A stretch of DNA of 64,000 nt from Helicobacter anseris (GTDB lineage: Bacteria; Campylobacterota; Campylobacteria; Campylobacterales; Helicobacteraceae), in contig JXTW01000002.1 in the NCBI GenBank assembly GCA_004368235.1, positions 14,438-78,437 on the forward strand, in the 5' to 3' direction. Below, in pieces: positions 1 to 8,708 of the stretch; positions within the stretch are counted from its first letter, which is position 1, and the number at the start of each line of letters is the position of its first letter. The position numbers were made by a program, and so were the translations under genes. Below the pieces are notes generated by a model that worked only from the letters and a program-made list of their open reading frames with translations, had not been told where the DNA came from and searched no databases.

Positions 1-104
1 CTTGCATTTGGCGCTAGATTGAGAATAATTTGTTTTAGATGAAGAGGTAGTTTGTGATTTGTATAAATATCACCATTAAGATTTCTTGCTTCAAAATAAT
101 CCAT
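1..104 (-). CDS. N-terminal part of a probable SAM-dependent methyltransferase, cut by window edge
   Basis: A reading frame opens at an ATG at 104 (leftward), preceded by an AGGA Shine-Dalgarno about 5 bases upstream, and stays open to the window edge (about 34 codons, beginning MDYFEARNLNGDIY). It starts 10 bases after the stop of the upstream glycosyltransferase, so the two are probably co-transcribed. The opening residues resemble class I SAM methyltransferases found in surface-glycan clusters, but the SAM-binding motif lies beyond the edge, so this is a guess about family. The reading frame itself is well supported by the ribosome binding site and spacing. Confidence 0.45.
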   Translation of the reverse strand, partial: MDYFEARNLNGDIYTNHKLPLHLKQIILNLAPNA

Positions 105-114
105 ATTTGGTCCT

Positions 115-1533
115 TTAAATATCAGATTGTGCTTTTTTGATAGAGTTTATCATAATTTGTGGTGAAATAGCTTTAATGTCTAATTCACTTGGTATTTGTA
201 AAAAATTTGAAATAACCATATAGACGTCTGGGTTTTTCATGATGATGGGGTGATAGATTCCGTAGTATTTACCCCCGATTCTGTTAGGATAGGGGGTAAA
301 TCTACGGAAGTGATTGCCATTATACACGACAAATACTTTGTCGTGTCTAATGGCTTTAGCAATGTGCACGCAAGACGTTTCATTGCTAATTAAGTGATTG
401 CCATTATACACGACTCGGGCAAGACCACTTAAAGTGGTCTTGCCGCATAAATTAAACACTTTAATATTTTTAGTTTCCAAAACTTGTTTTATTTCTTCTG
501 CTTCTTTTTCATCCTCCTTTCCACCACAAATAACAATGGCTAAATTCAAACTTGCTAGATAGATAGCTGTAGCAATAAAATGCTCTTTAGGCCATTTACG
601 CCTTGCATTACTAGCACCGATAAATAATGTAGCATAATGTTTTGGAAGTCCATATTGTCTGAAAACTTGCTCTGGATTTTTAAGCTCTAAGATGTAGGGA
701 GTATCAAGCTTAGTTTTAAAAAGATTTTCAAAAAATTCAAGATTGCGATAAAACTCAAATATGATCATAGGAGTAGAATCTAAGATACGAGTATAAAAAG
801 AATCATAGTATTTTTTAAGATAGGGCAAAATAGCCAAAGTATCGCCAGTATTGGTGATTTTTTCTTTTGCATAAATATTTTTACTAATTTGTTCGCTAAT
901 AATATCGCGACTATAAAGAGGATTAATCAAGATTTCATATTGAGTGCTTTGTAGTCTTTTTAAAAGTTTTAAATAATAAAGTGGATTTTTTAAAAAAGAG
1001 GGACGATGTATGGGAATAAACTCAATAAGATAATCCCAGTCAAACTCTTTTATAATATCATAGCAAGCAATATTTCCTACAAGGCTAAAAGCCCCATAAT
1101 GTCTATAAATCTCTACTAAGAAATTTCGAAATAAAATATAATCACCTATAGCATCTGTTTTAATAACAATACAATGATTTTGTTTCCTTGGCTTTGGATA
1201 AAGTATATTAGCCATTCGATCTAAAATACTATAACCAAAAACTCGTATATAGCGAAAAAAATTTTTGATTTGTAAATGTTTTGGTGCATAGATAGGGATA
1301 TGATAGGATAGTGCTATTTTTTTCTCTTTGGAATCTGGCATAAAAACTAGATGGCATTGACTTATAAAATCTTGTGTGCATTTTTTAGTGCTAATGCAAG
1401 TTAAATAAGGGGAGTAGATATTAAAAAGAATTTTTGCATTTTGGAGTTGATTAATAAGCATAGTTAGTTGATGAGATTTATTATGTTTACCAAGGTAGAT
1501 GTTAAATGTAGATTGAGTTGTTTGAGTGCACAT
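115..1533 (-). CDS. Glycosyltransferase family 9 (heptosyltransferase-like)
   Basis: This 472-residue protein carries a GT9 (ADP-heptose:LPS heptosyltransferase-like) fold. The N-terminal Rossmann start is IVIKTDAIGDYILFRNF near residues 122-138, then FIGASNARRKWP, and the nucleotide-sugar-binding segment SNETSCVHIA, which stands where the family usually has a D-T-G-P-x-H motif. About 110 extra residues precede the domain and are unrecognised. It is likely cytoplasmic or membrane-associated and adds a sugar to LPS or another surface glycan; donor and acceptor cannot be told. The motif VVYNGNH occurs twice within 35 residues because of a perfect 23-bp DNA repeat, and only the second copy sits where I would expect it in the family. 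Two perfect palindromes lie in the same region. Confidence 0.8.
   Translation of the reverse strand: MCTQTTQSTFNIYLGKHNKSHQLTMLINQLQNAKILFNIYSPYLTCISTKKCTQDFISQCHLVFMPDSKEKKIALSYHIPIYAPKHLQIKNFFRYIRVFGYSILDRMANILYPKPRKQNHCIVIKTDAIGDYILFRNFLVEIYRHYGAFSLVGNIACYDIIKEFDWDYLIEFIPIHRPSFLKNPLYYLKLLKRLQSTQYEILINPLYSRDIISEQISKNIYAKEKITNTGDTLAILPYLKKYYDSFYTRILDSTPMIIFEFYRNLEFFENLFKTKLDTPYILELKNPEQVFRQYGLPKHYATLFIGASNARRKWPKEHFIATAIYLASLNLAIVICGGKEDEKEAEEIKQVLETKNIKVFNLCGKTTLSGLARVVYNGNHLISNETSCVHIAKAIRHDKVFVVYNGNHFRRFTPYPNRIGGKYYGIYHPIIMKNPDVYMVISNFLQIPSELDIKAISPQIMINSIKKAQSDI
308..330. repeat. 23-bp direct repeat, copy A, inside the GT9 gene
   Basis: A 23-bp segment here is identical to 392-414. The offset is 84 bp (28 codons), so both copies are read in the same frame and give VVYNGNH on the leftward strand. 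The end of this copy also forms the left arm of a perfect palindrome with 10-bp arms (324-333 and 337-346, 3-base loop). Recombination between the copies would delete 28 residues in frame, including the conserved SNETSCVHIA segment. Confidence 0.95.
392..414. repeat. 23-bp direct repeat, copy B, inside the GT9 gene
   Basis: Identical to 308-330. Directly beyond it, at 418-444, is a perfect palindrome with 13-bp arms (418-430 and 432-444) around a single central base, also inside the coding sequence. This copy changes the residues before SNET, where family members normally have an alanine- and leucine-rich helix end, so it looks like the derived copy. That direction is inference. Confidence 0.95.
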
Positions 1534-1580
1534 AGAAAACCTTCATTATTTAAAAACTCATTATAGCCTACAAGATTTGA

Positions 1581-1600
1581 ATTTTGTGATATAATCAAAG
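1581..1600 (+). promoter_or_regulatory. Extended -10 promoter of rplY-pth-permease
   Basis: TGaTATAAT (TATAAT at 1590-1595) is an extended -10 element typical of epsilonproteobacterial sigma-70 promoters, which often lack a clear -35. It would start transcription near 1602, about 36 bases before the rplY ATG at 1638, and serve the tightly packed genes downstream. Confidence 0.6.
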
Positions 1601-1637
1601 TCTAATTAAAACTTTTATAATTGAAAAGGAAAGAAGT

Positions 1638-2174
1638 ATGTTAGAAGGAAAAATTAGAGAGAGTATTTCAAAGTCTAGTACAAAGGCTCTAAGAAAAGAT
1701 GGTTATCTAATTGCTAATATTTATGGGAAAGGTGTTCAAAATATTCATTGCGCATTTAAAAGCAATGATTTTATTCGTATGGTAAAAAATAAGACTACAC
1801 TTGTATTTCCTGTAAAAGTGGATGGTAAAACTCTTGATGTAGTTATTCAGGAATACCAAAAAGATCCAGTTACTTCAGAGATTTTGCATATTGATCTAAT
1901 GCTTGCTCAAAAAGGGGTGGTAGCTAAATATAAAATACCTGTTAAAGCATTCGGCACACCTGTAGGATTAAAAAATAAGGGTGTTTTAATGTATTCTAAA
2001 AAACGTATTGCTGTGCAGGCTTCCCCAGAGAATCTACCTAATTCTTATGATTTAGATGTTTCAAAATTAGATGTGGGTGATTCTATTCTTGTGCGTGATT
2101 TACCAGAAATACAGAACGTCAAGATAGTAGAAAAATCATCTGTAGCCGTGGTAGGTGTTATTAAGGCTAAATAA
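1638..2174 (+). CDS. rplY: Ribosomal protein L25 (CTC/TL5 form)
   Basis: A 178-residue L25 of the long CTC type. The N-terminal L25 domain (residues 1 to about 95), which binds 5S rRNA, is followed by the TL5-like C-terminal beta domain ending VAVVGVIK. The start is fixed by GAAAGGAAAGA just upstream of the ATG. It heads the block rplY-pth-LptF/G permease, the same order as in H. pylori, and lies only 17 bases before pth. Nothing odd was seen. Confidence 0.93.
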   Translation: MLEGKIRESISKSSTKALRKDGYLIANIYGKGVQNIHCAFKSNDFIRMVKNKTTLVFPVKVDGKTLDVVIQEYQKDPVTSEILHIDLMLAQKGVVAKYKIPVKAFGTPVGLKNKGVLMYSKKRIAVQASPENLPNSYDLDVSKLDVGDSILVRDLPEIQNVKIVEKSSVAVVGVIKAK

Positions 2175-2191
2175 GTTTATTAAGGCTTGAT

Positions 2192-2773
2192 ATGGTGGGG
2201 TTACTCATTGGGTTGGGAAATCCAGGTACCCCCTATAATAATACACGCCATAATATTGGTTTTGATGTTATGGATGTGTTGGCTACTAGGCTTGGAGTAA
2301 GTTTTAGTAAACAGGATAAGTTTTCTTGTTTACTAGCTCACTATAAAACTGCAAAATCTTCATTCTATCTTATTAAACCAACAACTTTTATGAATCTTTC
2401 TGGTCAGAGTGCTATTAAGCTTATGCAATTTTATAAGAGCGATGTGATGTTTGTTGTACATGATGACTTGGATTTACCACTTGGGGCTTTGAGATTTAAA
2501 AAAGGTGGATCAAGCGGTGGACATAATGGTTTAAAGTCTATTGATGTTCATTGCGGAAATGAGTATTATCGTTTGCGGCTTGGTATTGGTAGAAGCGATA
2601 AGCTTAGCGTGGTGGATTATGTGCTGGGTAAATTTGATATACAAGAAATGGAGATAAAGCAAAAGGTTGTTACCTTGGCATCTGATGCATTATTAGAGTG
2701 GATAGATAAAGAAGACTTTGTTTATGTGCAAAATCGCTATACCCAAAAAATAAAAAAAGATAGAGATATCTAA
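2192..2773 (+). CDS. pth: Peptidyl-tRNA hydrolase
   Basis: A 193-residue Pth that cleaves peptidyl-tRNA released by stalled ribosomes. The family signature GLGNPGxxYxxTRHNIG is at residues 7-23. The expected catalytic residues are present: N10, H20, D91 in VHDDLD and N112 in GGHNGL. Length is normal. Its stop codon overlaps the start of the following permease gene (TAATG), implying translational coupling. Confidence 0.95.
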   Translation: MVGLLIGLGNPGTPYNNTRHNIGFDVMDVLATRLGVSFSKQDKFSCLLAHYKTAKSSFYLIKPTTFMNLSGQSAIKLMQFYKSDVMFVVHDDLDLPLGALRFKKGGSSGGHNGLKSIDVHCGNEYYRLRLGIGRSDKLSVVDYVLGKFDIQEMEIKQKVVTLASDALLEWIDKEDFVYVQNRYTQKIKKDRDI

Positions 2774-3837
2774 TGTTTTTATATTTATCAAGACAATATT
2801 TTAGATTAATTTTAATTGTTTTTAGCGCATTGCAAGTTTTTTTTGTTAGCATTGATAGTCTTAAGTATTTAGATCAGATGCCAGGTTCAGCTAATTTAAT
2901 CATTTTATTTTTTGTGTATGACTTTCTTTATGCTATCAATTATACCCTGCCTATTTCAATTCTTTTAGCAGCTATTGTTTTTTATATTAATCTTATTCGA
3001 TCTAATCAATATACAGCTTTTTTAGCTTTGGGATATTCTAAAAGGCAGATTATGCGACCTGTGCTTTGGATATCTACAATATTGGTGATATTTTATATTA
3101 GCTTAAATGCTACACCATTTGTTTATGCTCAAGAAAAGGCTGAAGCGATCATCTCTCAAGAAAATTTTTCCTCAATTACAGAAGATTTGCTAGTTAAATA
3201 TAAAAATAATTATGTCTATTTTGGTAAGATCTATCCGCTTATTAAGAAGGCAGAGAATATTAAGGTATTTGAATTGGATGAAAATAGCGTTTTAACAAGC
3301 TTTACTCAAGCTAAAGAAACGCATTTTATAGGAGATTATTGGGTGCTTGATGATGCAATATATTCTAAAATGCCAGAACATATAGAACTTGGTAAAAAAG
3401 GTTTAGATAGTGCACAAATTAATAAGTTAAAGATTTTAAAAGGTTTCCGACCAAAGATTTTGGACACTATTTATCAAAATAAACCATCTGTTTCTATTGC
3501 TGATGCTTTTCAATCATTAATTATTTTGCAAAATCAAGATGCTAATCATTCTAAAATCCGTGCTCTTTTGTATAACTTTATTCTTGTCCCTTTTTTTGTG
3601 CCACTTATTATTATTATTATTGCTTTTTACTCTCCAATGCTTTCTAGATATAGCAATCTTTCCCTTTTAGGATTTGTATTTGTTGTGATTTCTTTAGTAG
3701 CCTGGGGGTTATTCTTTGCATTTGGATGCTTGAGTATTTCTGGGCTTTTACCACCAGAAATGATGCTTTTAATACCTTTGGCAATTTTATTTGCACTCTG
3801 TCTGAGTTATTATTGTAGAATCAATCAAAAAATGTAA
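2773..3837 (+). CDS. LptF/LptG family lipopolysaccharide-export permease
   Basis: A 354-residue inner-membrane protein of the YjgP/YjgQ family, the permease half of the LptBFG transporter that extracts LPS from the inner membrane. There are about three hydrophobic segments in the first 115 residues, a periplasmic beta-rich domain of about 150 residues (KYKNNYVYFGKIYPL to GFRPKIL), then three hydrophobic segments at the C terminus. This is the expected layout. Whether it is LptF or LptG cannot be settled from the sequence alone. The start overlaps the pth stop, and the neighbourhood matches H. pylori. Confidence 0.85.
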   Translation: MFLYLSRQYFRLILIVFSALQVFFVSIDSLKYLDQMPGSANLIILFFVYDFLYAINYTLPISILLAAIVFYINLIRSNQYTAFLALGYSKRQIMRPVLWISTILVIFYISLNATPFVYAQEKAEAIISQENFSSITEDLLVKYKNNYVYFGKIYPLIKKAENIKVFELDENSVLTSFTQAKETHFIGDYWVLDDAIYSKMPEHIELGKKGLDSAQINKLKILKGFRPKILDTIYQNKPSVSIADAFQSLIILQNQDANHSKIRALLYNFILVPFFVPLIIIIIAFYSPMLSRYSNLSLLGFVFVVISLVAWGLFFAFGCLSISGLLPPEMMLLIPLAILFALCLSYYCRINQKM

Positions 3838-3903
3838 TAAAAATTAAATTATTTAGCTATTATTTAAAAAAGGTTCACGATTAATAAAACTTGAGGAGGA
3901 AAA

Positions 3904-4632
3904 GTGAAGGTTTATTTTTTTGCTACTTGCCTGGGTGGTATGGCATATAGTAATACTTGTGTTAATGCTATTAAAGTGTTACAAAAAGCAGGTTTAGAAG
4001 TTATTTTTAAAAAAGATCAAACTTGCTGTGGACAGCCTAGCTATAATTCTGGTTATTATGATGAGAGTCGTAAGGTTGCATTATATAATTTAGAGCTTTT
4101 TAATGAACCTTATCCGATTATTATACCTAGTGGTTCTTGTACGGGTATGATGAGACATGACTATTTAGAACTTTTTGAAGGGCGCAAAGAATATGATAGA
4201 ATGAAAGAATTTTGTTCGCGTATTTATGAAATGAGTGAGTTTTTGGTAGAAAAGCTTAATTTTTTACCTGATGATCTTGGAGATCAAGTTAGCGTTACTT
4301 GGCATAGTAATTGTCATGCTACTCGTGTAGCAAAATGTATACCATCGGCTAAAAAGCTAATCAAAAGCCTTAAGAATGTAACTTTATATGAACTTGAAAA
4401 AGAGGAAGAATGTTGCGGTTTTGGAGGTACGTTTAGTATAAAAGAACCAGAAATTTCTGAGGCTATGGTAAAAGAAAAAATTGCAGACATTCAAGCACGT
4501 AATGTAGAATATCTCTTAGCAGGAGATGCTGGATGTTTGCTTAATATTTCTGGAGCAATGGCTAAAATGGGCATTAATAATATTAAACCAATGCATTTTT
4601 ATGATTTTTTAGCACAAAGAATGGGAATCTAA
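3904..4632 (+). CDS. lutA: L-lactate utilisation protein LutA (CCG-domain Fe-S protein)
   Basis: A 242-residue protein with two cysteine-rich CCG domains: CCGQP near residue 41 and ECCGFGG near residue 170. In the LutABC complex, which oxidises L-lactate to pyruvate and feeds electrons to the respiratory chain, this is the LldE-like subunit. The start is a GTG at 3904 behind a very strong Shine-Dalgarno (GAGGAGG, 3892-3898). First gene of a compact lutA-lutB-lutC operon. No lactate permease gene is adjacent, unlike in H. pylori where permease genes lie close by. Confidence 0.9.
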   Translation: MKVYFFATCLGGMAYSNTCVNAIKVLQKAGLEVIFKKDQTCCGQPSYNSGYYDESRKVALYNLELFNEPYPIIIPSGSCTGMMRHDYLELFEGRKEYDRMKEFCSRIYEMSEFLVEKLNFLPDDLGDQVSVTWHSNCHATRVAKCIPSAKKLIKSLKNVTLYELEKEEECCGFGGTFSIKEPEISEAMVKEKIADIQARNVEYLLAGDAGCLLNISGAMAKMGINNIKPMHFYDFLAQRMGI

Positions 4633-4644
4633 GGAGTAGGGACA

Positions 4645-6096
4645 ATGAGCACACAGCTTTATCATTCTAATCAAGATTATGAAAATATCATACATGAAAA
4701 GATTTCCAATAAGCAGTTGCGTACTAATTTAAAGACTGCTATGGATACCCTTAAGACTAAACGTAAGAATCTTATTTCTACTAAGTTTATGGATTGGGAA
4801 GGTTTAAGAGAAGAGGCTAGAAAGCTTAAGATGCGCACATTAAGTAAACTTGATGAAGTGTTAGAAACATTTGAAAAAAATGCTACAAAAAATGGGATTA
4901 AAGTTCATTGGGCTAGTACGCCAGATGATGCTAATGAGATTATTTATAATCTTGCTAAGCAAAAAGGTGTTACCTCAATACTTAAGGGTAAATCTATGGC
5001 TAGCGAGGAGATTCACTTAAATAAATATCTTGAAAAGAAAAATATAAAAGCAATTGAAACTGATTTGGGTGAGTTGATTATTCAGTTGATTGATGAGACT
5101 CCTGTTCATATTGTTGTGCCTGCTGTACATAAAAATCGCTATGAGATCGGAGAGATTTTTCATGACAAGCTTGGAGCAAAACTTGAGAGCGAACCAGAAA
5201 AATTAAATGCTATTGCTAGAAAACATCTTCGAAAAGAGTTTGAAGGTTTTAAAATGGGGCTCACTGGTGTTAATTTTGGTATTGCTAATGAAGGTGCAAT
5301 TTGGTTGATTGAAAATGAAGGCAATGGAAGGATGACTAGCAGTGCTTGTGATATTCATGTAGCGATTTGCGGGATTGAAAAAGTTGTTGAAACTTTTGAA
5401 GATGCTTCTATTTTAGATACGCTTTTAGCACCATCTGCTGTTGGAGCACCAATTACTTGCTATAACAATATCATCACATCACCAAGAAAGGATGAAGAAA
5501 AAGATGGTCCAACAGAGGTGCATGTTATTTTATTAGATAATCATCGATCTAATATGCTAAATGATGATAATTTTTTTAAAGCACTCTCTTGTATTCGTTG
5601 TGGTACCTGTCTTAATCATTGCCCGGTATATGATAAAATTGGAGGACATGCTTATCTTTCTACCTATCCTGGTCCAATTGGTGAAGTTATTTCTCCTCAA
5701 CTTTTTGGTCTTAATAATTGTGGTTATATGGTCAATCTTTGTAGTTTATGTGGCAGGTGCTCTGAAGTTTGTCCTGTAAAAATCCCCTTAGCAGAATCTA
5801 TTCGTAATTTGAGAAGTGAGAAAGTGGGTCAAGGAAATGGGAAAGTATTAGGTTATAACCAAAGTAAACATAATAAAATAGAGCAAATGTCTATGAAAAA
5901 GTTTGCTGATTTTGCTACTTCTGGAAAAAAATGGAGAATGATTTTATGGTTTGCCCATACTTTTGGTGGGTTAGGTAAGATATTTCATCCTATTATTCCA
6001 GTGCTTAATAAGTGGACAAGATGTAGAGCTTTTCCAAAAATAGATGCCAATTTGCATACTAAAGTAAAAGAAATGCAAGGAGTGGTTTATGAGTAA
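4645..6096 (+). CDS. lutB: L-lactate utilisation Fe-S protein LutB
   Basis: A 483-residue LldF-like subunit. An N-terminal LUD domain (residues about 60-290, with GVTGVNFGIANEG-like sequence) is followed by two ferredoxin-type cysteine clusters, CIRCGTCLNHCP near residue 315 and CSLCGRCSEVCP near residue 367, which should hold two [4Fe-4S] clusters, then a C-terminal helical region. It begins 12 bases after lutA behind AAGGAG and overlaps lutC by 8 bases. Length is normal. Confidence 0.92.
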   Translation: MSTQLYHSNQDYENIIHEKISNKQLRTNLKTAMDTLKTKRKNLISTKFMDWEGLREEARKLKMRTLSKLDEVLETFEKNATKNGIKVHWASTPDDANEIIYNLAKQKGVTSILKGKSMASEEIHLNKYLEKKNIKAIETDLGELIIQLIDETPVHIVVPAVHKNRYEIGEIFHDKLGAKLESEPEKLNAIARKHLRKEFEGFKMGLTGVNFGIANEGAIWLIENEGNGRMTSSACDIHVAICGIEKVVETFEDASILDTLLAPSAVGAPITCYNNIITSPRKDEEKDGPTEVHVILLDNHRSNMLNDDNFFKALSCIRCGTCLNHCPVYDKIGGHAYLSTYPGPIGEVISPQLFGLNNCGYMVNLCSLCGRCSEVCPVKIPLAESIRNLRSEKVGQGNGKVLGYNQSKHNKIEQMSMKKFADFATSGKKWRMILWFAHTFGGLGKIFHPIIPVLNKWTRCRAFPKIDANLHTKVKEMQGVVYE

Positions 6097-6718
6097 GCAG
6101 GCAATTTTGAATAATATCAAGTTAGCTATTAATGATCGTCATTATCCTGATGATGGACATTATAAAGATATTACCAGGATGCAAAAAGAGAATTTGTTAG
6201 ATGAATATTTGCGTTTACAGGGTGAAAATATGTCAAATATTGTTATATCTAGCAAAGAAAATTTATTAGATGATATTAAACAAGTATTGCAGTCATCTGA
6301 AGCAAAACAATTGTTATATACAATGGACTTACCTTGTGATATTAATTTAATTGATAATGTAAAGCTTTTTGCTTATGATAAAAATATAGAAGATAGCAGG
6401 CATGAGATTTTTCATATTGATACTTCGATCGTGCATGCACGTTGCGGTATTGCTAATCTTGGAATTATGGGATTTGTTAGCTCTACTCAATCGCCTCGTT
6501 TAGCTTCTCTGATTACCGAGCATTGTATTATGCTCTTAGATAAGAAAAATATTGTCCGTAATCTTTTTGAGGGTGTAGAGTTCTTAAAAAAGCAGGGTAA
6601 TGGGATTTTGCCTACAAATATATTTTTTGTGGCAGGTCCATCAAGAACGGCTGATATTGAACTTCAAACTGTTTTTGGTGTACATGGACCTAGAAAAACG
6701 ACGACAATTATTTATTAA
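6089..6718 (+). CDS. lutC: L-lactate utilisation protein LutC
   Basis: A 209-residue LUD-domain protein (LldG-like), the third part of the lactate oxidation complex. The segment VHARCGIANLGIMGFVSS and the C-terminal GPSRTADIELQTVFGVHGPR are characteristic of the family. It overlaps the end of lutB by 8 bases, so it is probably translationally coupled. The last lut gene, 11 bases before the peroxiredoxin gene. Confidence 0.9.
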   Translation: MSKQAILNNIKLAINDRHYPDDGHYKDITRMQKENLLDEYLRLQGENMSNIVISSKENLLDDIKQVLQSSEAKQLLYTMDLPCDINLIDNVKLFAYDKNIEDSRHEIFHIDTSIVHARCGIANLGIMGFVSSTQSPRLASLITEHCIMLLDKKNIVRNLFEGVEFLKKQGNGILPTNIFFVAGPSRTADIELQTVFGVHGPRKTTTIIY

Positions 6719-6729
6719 GAGGATATGAA

Positions 6730-7191
6730 ATGTTAAAAAGTGGAGATAAAGCACCTAATTTTTGTTTAATGAATCAGGATGAAATTGAAGTATGTCTTAG
6801 TGATTTTGTGACTAAGAATATCGTGCTTTATTTTTATCCTAAGGATAACACGCCTGGCTGCACGACAGAGGCTGTAGAGTTTAGTGCACTTTTAAGCGAA
6901 TTTAATAAACTTAATTGCGTGGTTATTGGCATATCTCCAGATAGTGCTAAAAGTCATCAAAATTTTATCACTAAACAAAACCTTGGTGTCCTTTTACTTA
7001 GCGATAAGGATAAGGTTGTAGCTAATAGCTATAAAGCTTATGGCAAGAAAATGATGTATGGCAAAGAAGTATTGGGTATTATTCGTAGTACTTTTGTCAT
7101 TAAAAATGGTGTGATTAAAGAAGCTTTTTATAATGTCAGGGCAAAAGGGCACGCACAAACTATTCTAGAAGTAGTTAAAAAACTTGGTTAA
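6730..7191 (+). CDS. bcp: Bcp-type peroxiredoxin (thiol peroxidase)
   Basis: A 153-residue thioredoxin-fold peroxidase that reduces hydroperoxides. The active-site segment is YPKDNTPGCTTEAVEF, with the peroxidatic cysteine in PGCT. Many Bcp proteins have a second cysteine five residues further on (CxxxxC); here that position is Val, so this looks like a one-cysteine form or one that uses another cysteine (residues near 12, 23 and 63). It lies 11 bases after lutC and may be co-transcribed with the lactate genes. Confidence 0.9.
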   Translation: MLKSGDKAPNFCLMNQDEIEVCLSDFVTKNIVLYFYPKDNTPGCTTEAVEFSALLSEFNKLNCVVIGISPDSAKSHQNFITKQNLGVLLLSDKDKVVANSYKAYGKKMMYGKEVLGIIRSTFVIKNGVIKEAFYNVRAKGHAQTILEVVKKLG

Positions 7192-7293
7192 ACAACCTTA
7201 TTTATATATTATTCTGATCTTGAATAGTAAAATGCTTTATTGATTAGAAATACTTTTGGATATCTAAAAAGAAGAATGAAGTTAATAAATGAG

Positions 7294-7368
7294 TGGCTCC
7301 GGATGCAGGATTCGAACCTGCGACCAAGCGGTTAACAGCCGCCTACTCTACCGCTGAGCTAATCCGGA
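7294..7368 (-). tRNA. tRNA-Asn (anticodon GTT)
   Basis: Read leftward, the cloverleaf is complete: acceptor arm TCCGGAT pairs with ATCCGGA, the D arm contains AGCTCAGCGGTAGAGTA, the anticodon loop is CTGTTAA (anticodon GTT) on a GGCGG/CCGCT stem, and the T arm is GCAGGTTCGAATCCTGC. CCA is encoded (7294-7296). A TGATATAAT promoter and a 20-bp palindrome lie just upstream. Confidence 0.96.
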
Positions 7369-7371
7369 ATA

Positions 7372-7403
7372 TCTTAATTTATAAATTAAGAATTGCCATT
7401 ATA
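7372..7403 (-). promoter_or_regulatory. Promoter and perfect palindrome in front of tRNA-Asn
   Basis: On the leftward strand TGATATAAT (TATAAT at 7403-7398) predicts a start near 7391. A 20-bp perfect palindrome (7372-7391, TCTTAATTTATAAATTAAGA) begins there and ends three bases before the mature tRNA 5' end. It may be a leader stem used in processing, or the terminator of the wbp operon that ends at 7446. The first reading fits the promoter position better. Confidence 0.5.
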
Positions 7404-7445
7404 TCAAAATGAGAAATAAAGTCAATAAGTTTTTAATAAAAATAA

Positions 7446-8708
7446 TTATAATCTATATAGGATTTTTTTATTGAAGTGATTGGTATCTAATACTCCTTTA
7501 ATATCAAAAATAAAACCATTATTTTTTAAATACTTTAAGTAATTAAAGTTTAAAAATTCATTATGCGGAATTGCAAGCAAAAAGGCATCAAATATTCCAT
7601 CAATTTCATCAAGTCTTTTAACTACGATTTTATATTCTTTTTCAACTTCTTGTTTACAGATAAGAGAATCATACATTTCTACTTGACAACCGAAATCTTT
7701 AAGTTCAGACTCTACTTCAAAGACTTTGGCATTACGGATATCTTTACAATTTTCTTTAAAACTTGCACCAAATAATCCAATACGTGCACCAAGTGGATTT
7801 ATTTTGTGTTTGGCTAAAAGTTTGATAAACTTTTGAGCTATAAAACTCGGCATCAAATCATTTATAAATCTTCCAGAACTTATTACACGTGGATGATAGT
7901 CATATACATTGGCAATATGTACTAAATAGTATGGATCTACGCTTATGCAATGACCACCTACAAGCCCTGGATTAAAAGGTAAAAAATTCCATTTTGTTTC
8001 TGCTGCCTTTAAAACCTCATGAGTATTGATTCCAAGATGATCAAAAATGATGCAAAGCTCATTGACAAAAGCAATATTTAAATCTCTTTGAGCATTTTCA
8101 ATAGCTTTAGCTGCTTCTGCTATTTCAATACTTGGAGCAAGATAAGTATTATTGATAATACTTTTATATAGTTTGTCTATTTTTACTGCTGCTTCTTTGG
8201 TGCTACCAGAGGTAATTTTAGTGATATTTTCAAGTTTATAGATAGGATCTCCTGGATTTATTCTTTCTGGAGAATATCCAATAAAAAAATCTTTATTTAG
8301 TTGAAGTTGGCTAGCTTGCTGCAAAATAGGAGCACACTCTTTATTAGTGCAAGTGGGATATGTGGTTGATTCATAAATAACAATATCATCTTTTTTCAGC
8401 ATTTTTCCTACCATTTCTGAAGCCTTCAATAGATAGGAGATGTCTGGCTTTTTGTATATATCTACAGGTGTTGGTACGGTGATAATATAAATATTACAAT
8501 CTTTTATACTAGATTCTTCATAAGAAAAGTTGAGATTTTTATGTGTGTTAATATCCTTAAATTGTCCATTAGAATCAATACCATTTTTTAAATCATTAAT
8601 CCTTTTTTGATTAACATCAAAACCAAAGGTTTGATACACTCTACTAAAGGCTATAGCTAAGGGTAATCCAACATAGCCAAGACCAATAATAGCTATTTTA
8701 TTTTCCAT
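7446..8708 (-). CDS. wbpA: UDP-N-acetylglucosamine 6-dehydrogenase (WbpA/TviB family)
   Basis: A 420-residue nucleotide-sugar dehydrogenase: NAD-binding GLGYVGLP at residues 9-16, and the catalytic cysteine C254 in LVGGHCISVDPYYL. It belongs to the TviB/WbpA branch that oxidises C6 of UDP-GlcNAc to UDP-GlcNAcA. It is the last gene of the leftward operon, and overlaps the aminotransferase gene by 11 bases. With the four enzymes upstream in the operon it would open the route to UDP-2,3-diacetamido-2,3-dideoxy-mannuronate. The exact substrate is inferred from that context. Confidence 0.85.
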   Translation of the reverse strand: MENKIAIIGLGYVGLPLAIAFSRVYQTFGFDVNQKRINDLKNGIDSNGQFKDINTHKNLNFSYEESSIKDCNIYIITVPTPVDIYKKPDISYLLKASEMVGKMLKKDDIVIYESTTYPTCTNKECAPILQQASQLQLNKDFFIGYSPERINPGDPIYKLENITKITSGSTKEAAVKIDKLYKSIINNTYLAPSIEIAEAAKAIENAQRDLNIAFVNELCIIFDHLGINTHEVLKAAETKWNFLPFNPGLVGGHCISVDPYYLVHIANVYDYHPRVISSGRFINDLMPSFIAQKFIKLLAKHKINPLGARIGLFGASFKENCKDIRNAKVFEVESELKDFGCQVEMYDSLICKQEVEKEYKIVVKRLDEIDGIFDAFLLAIPHNEFLNFNYLKYLKNNGFIFDIKGVLDTNHFNKKILYRL

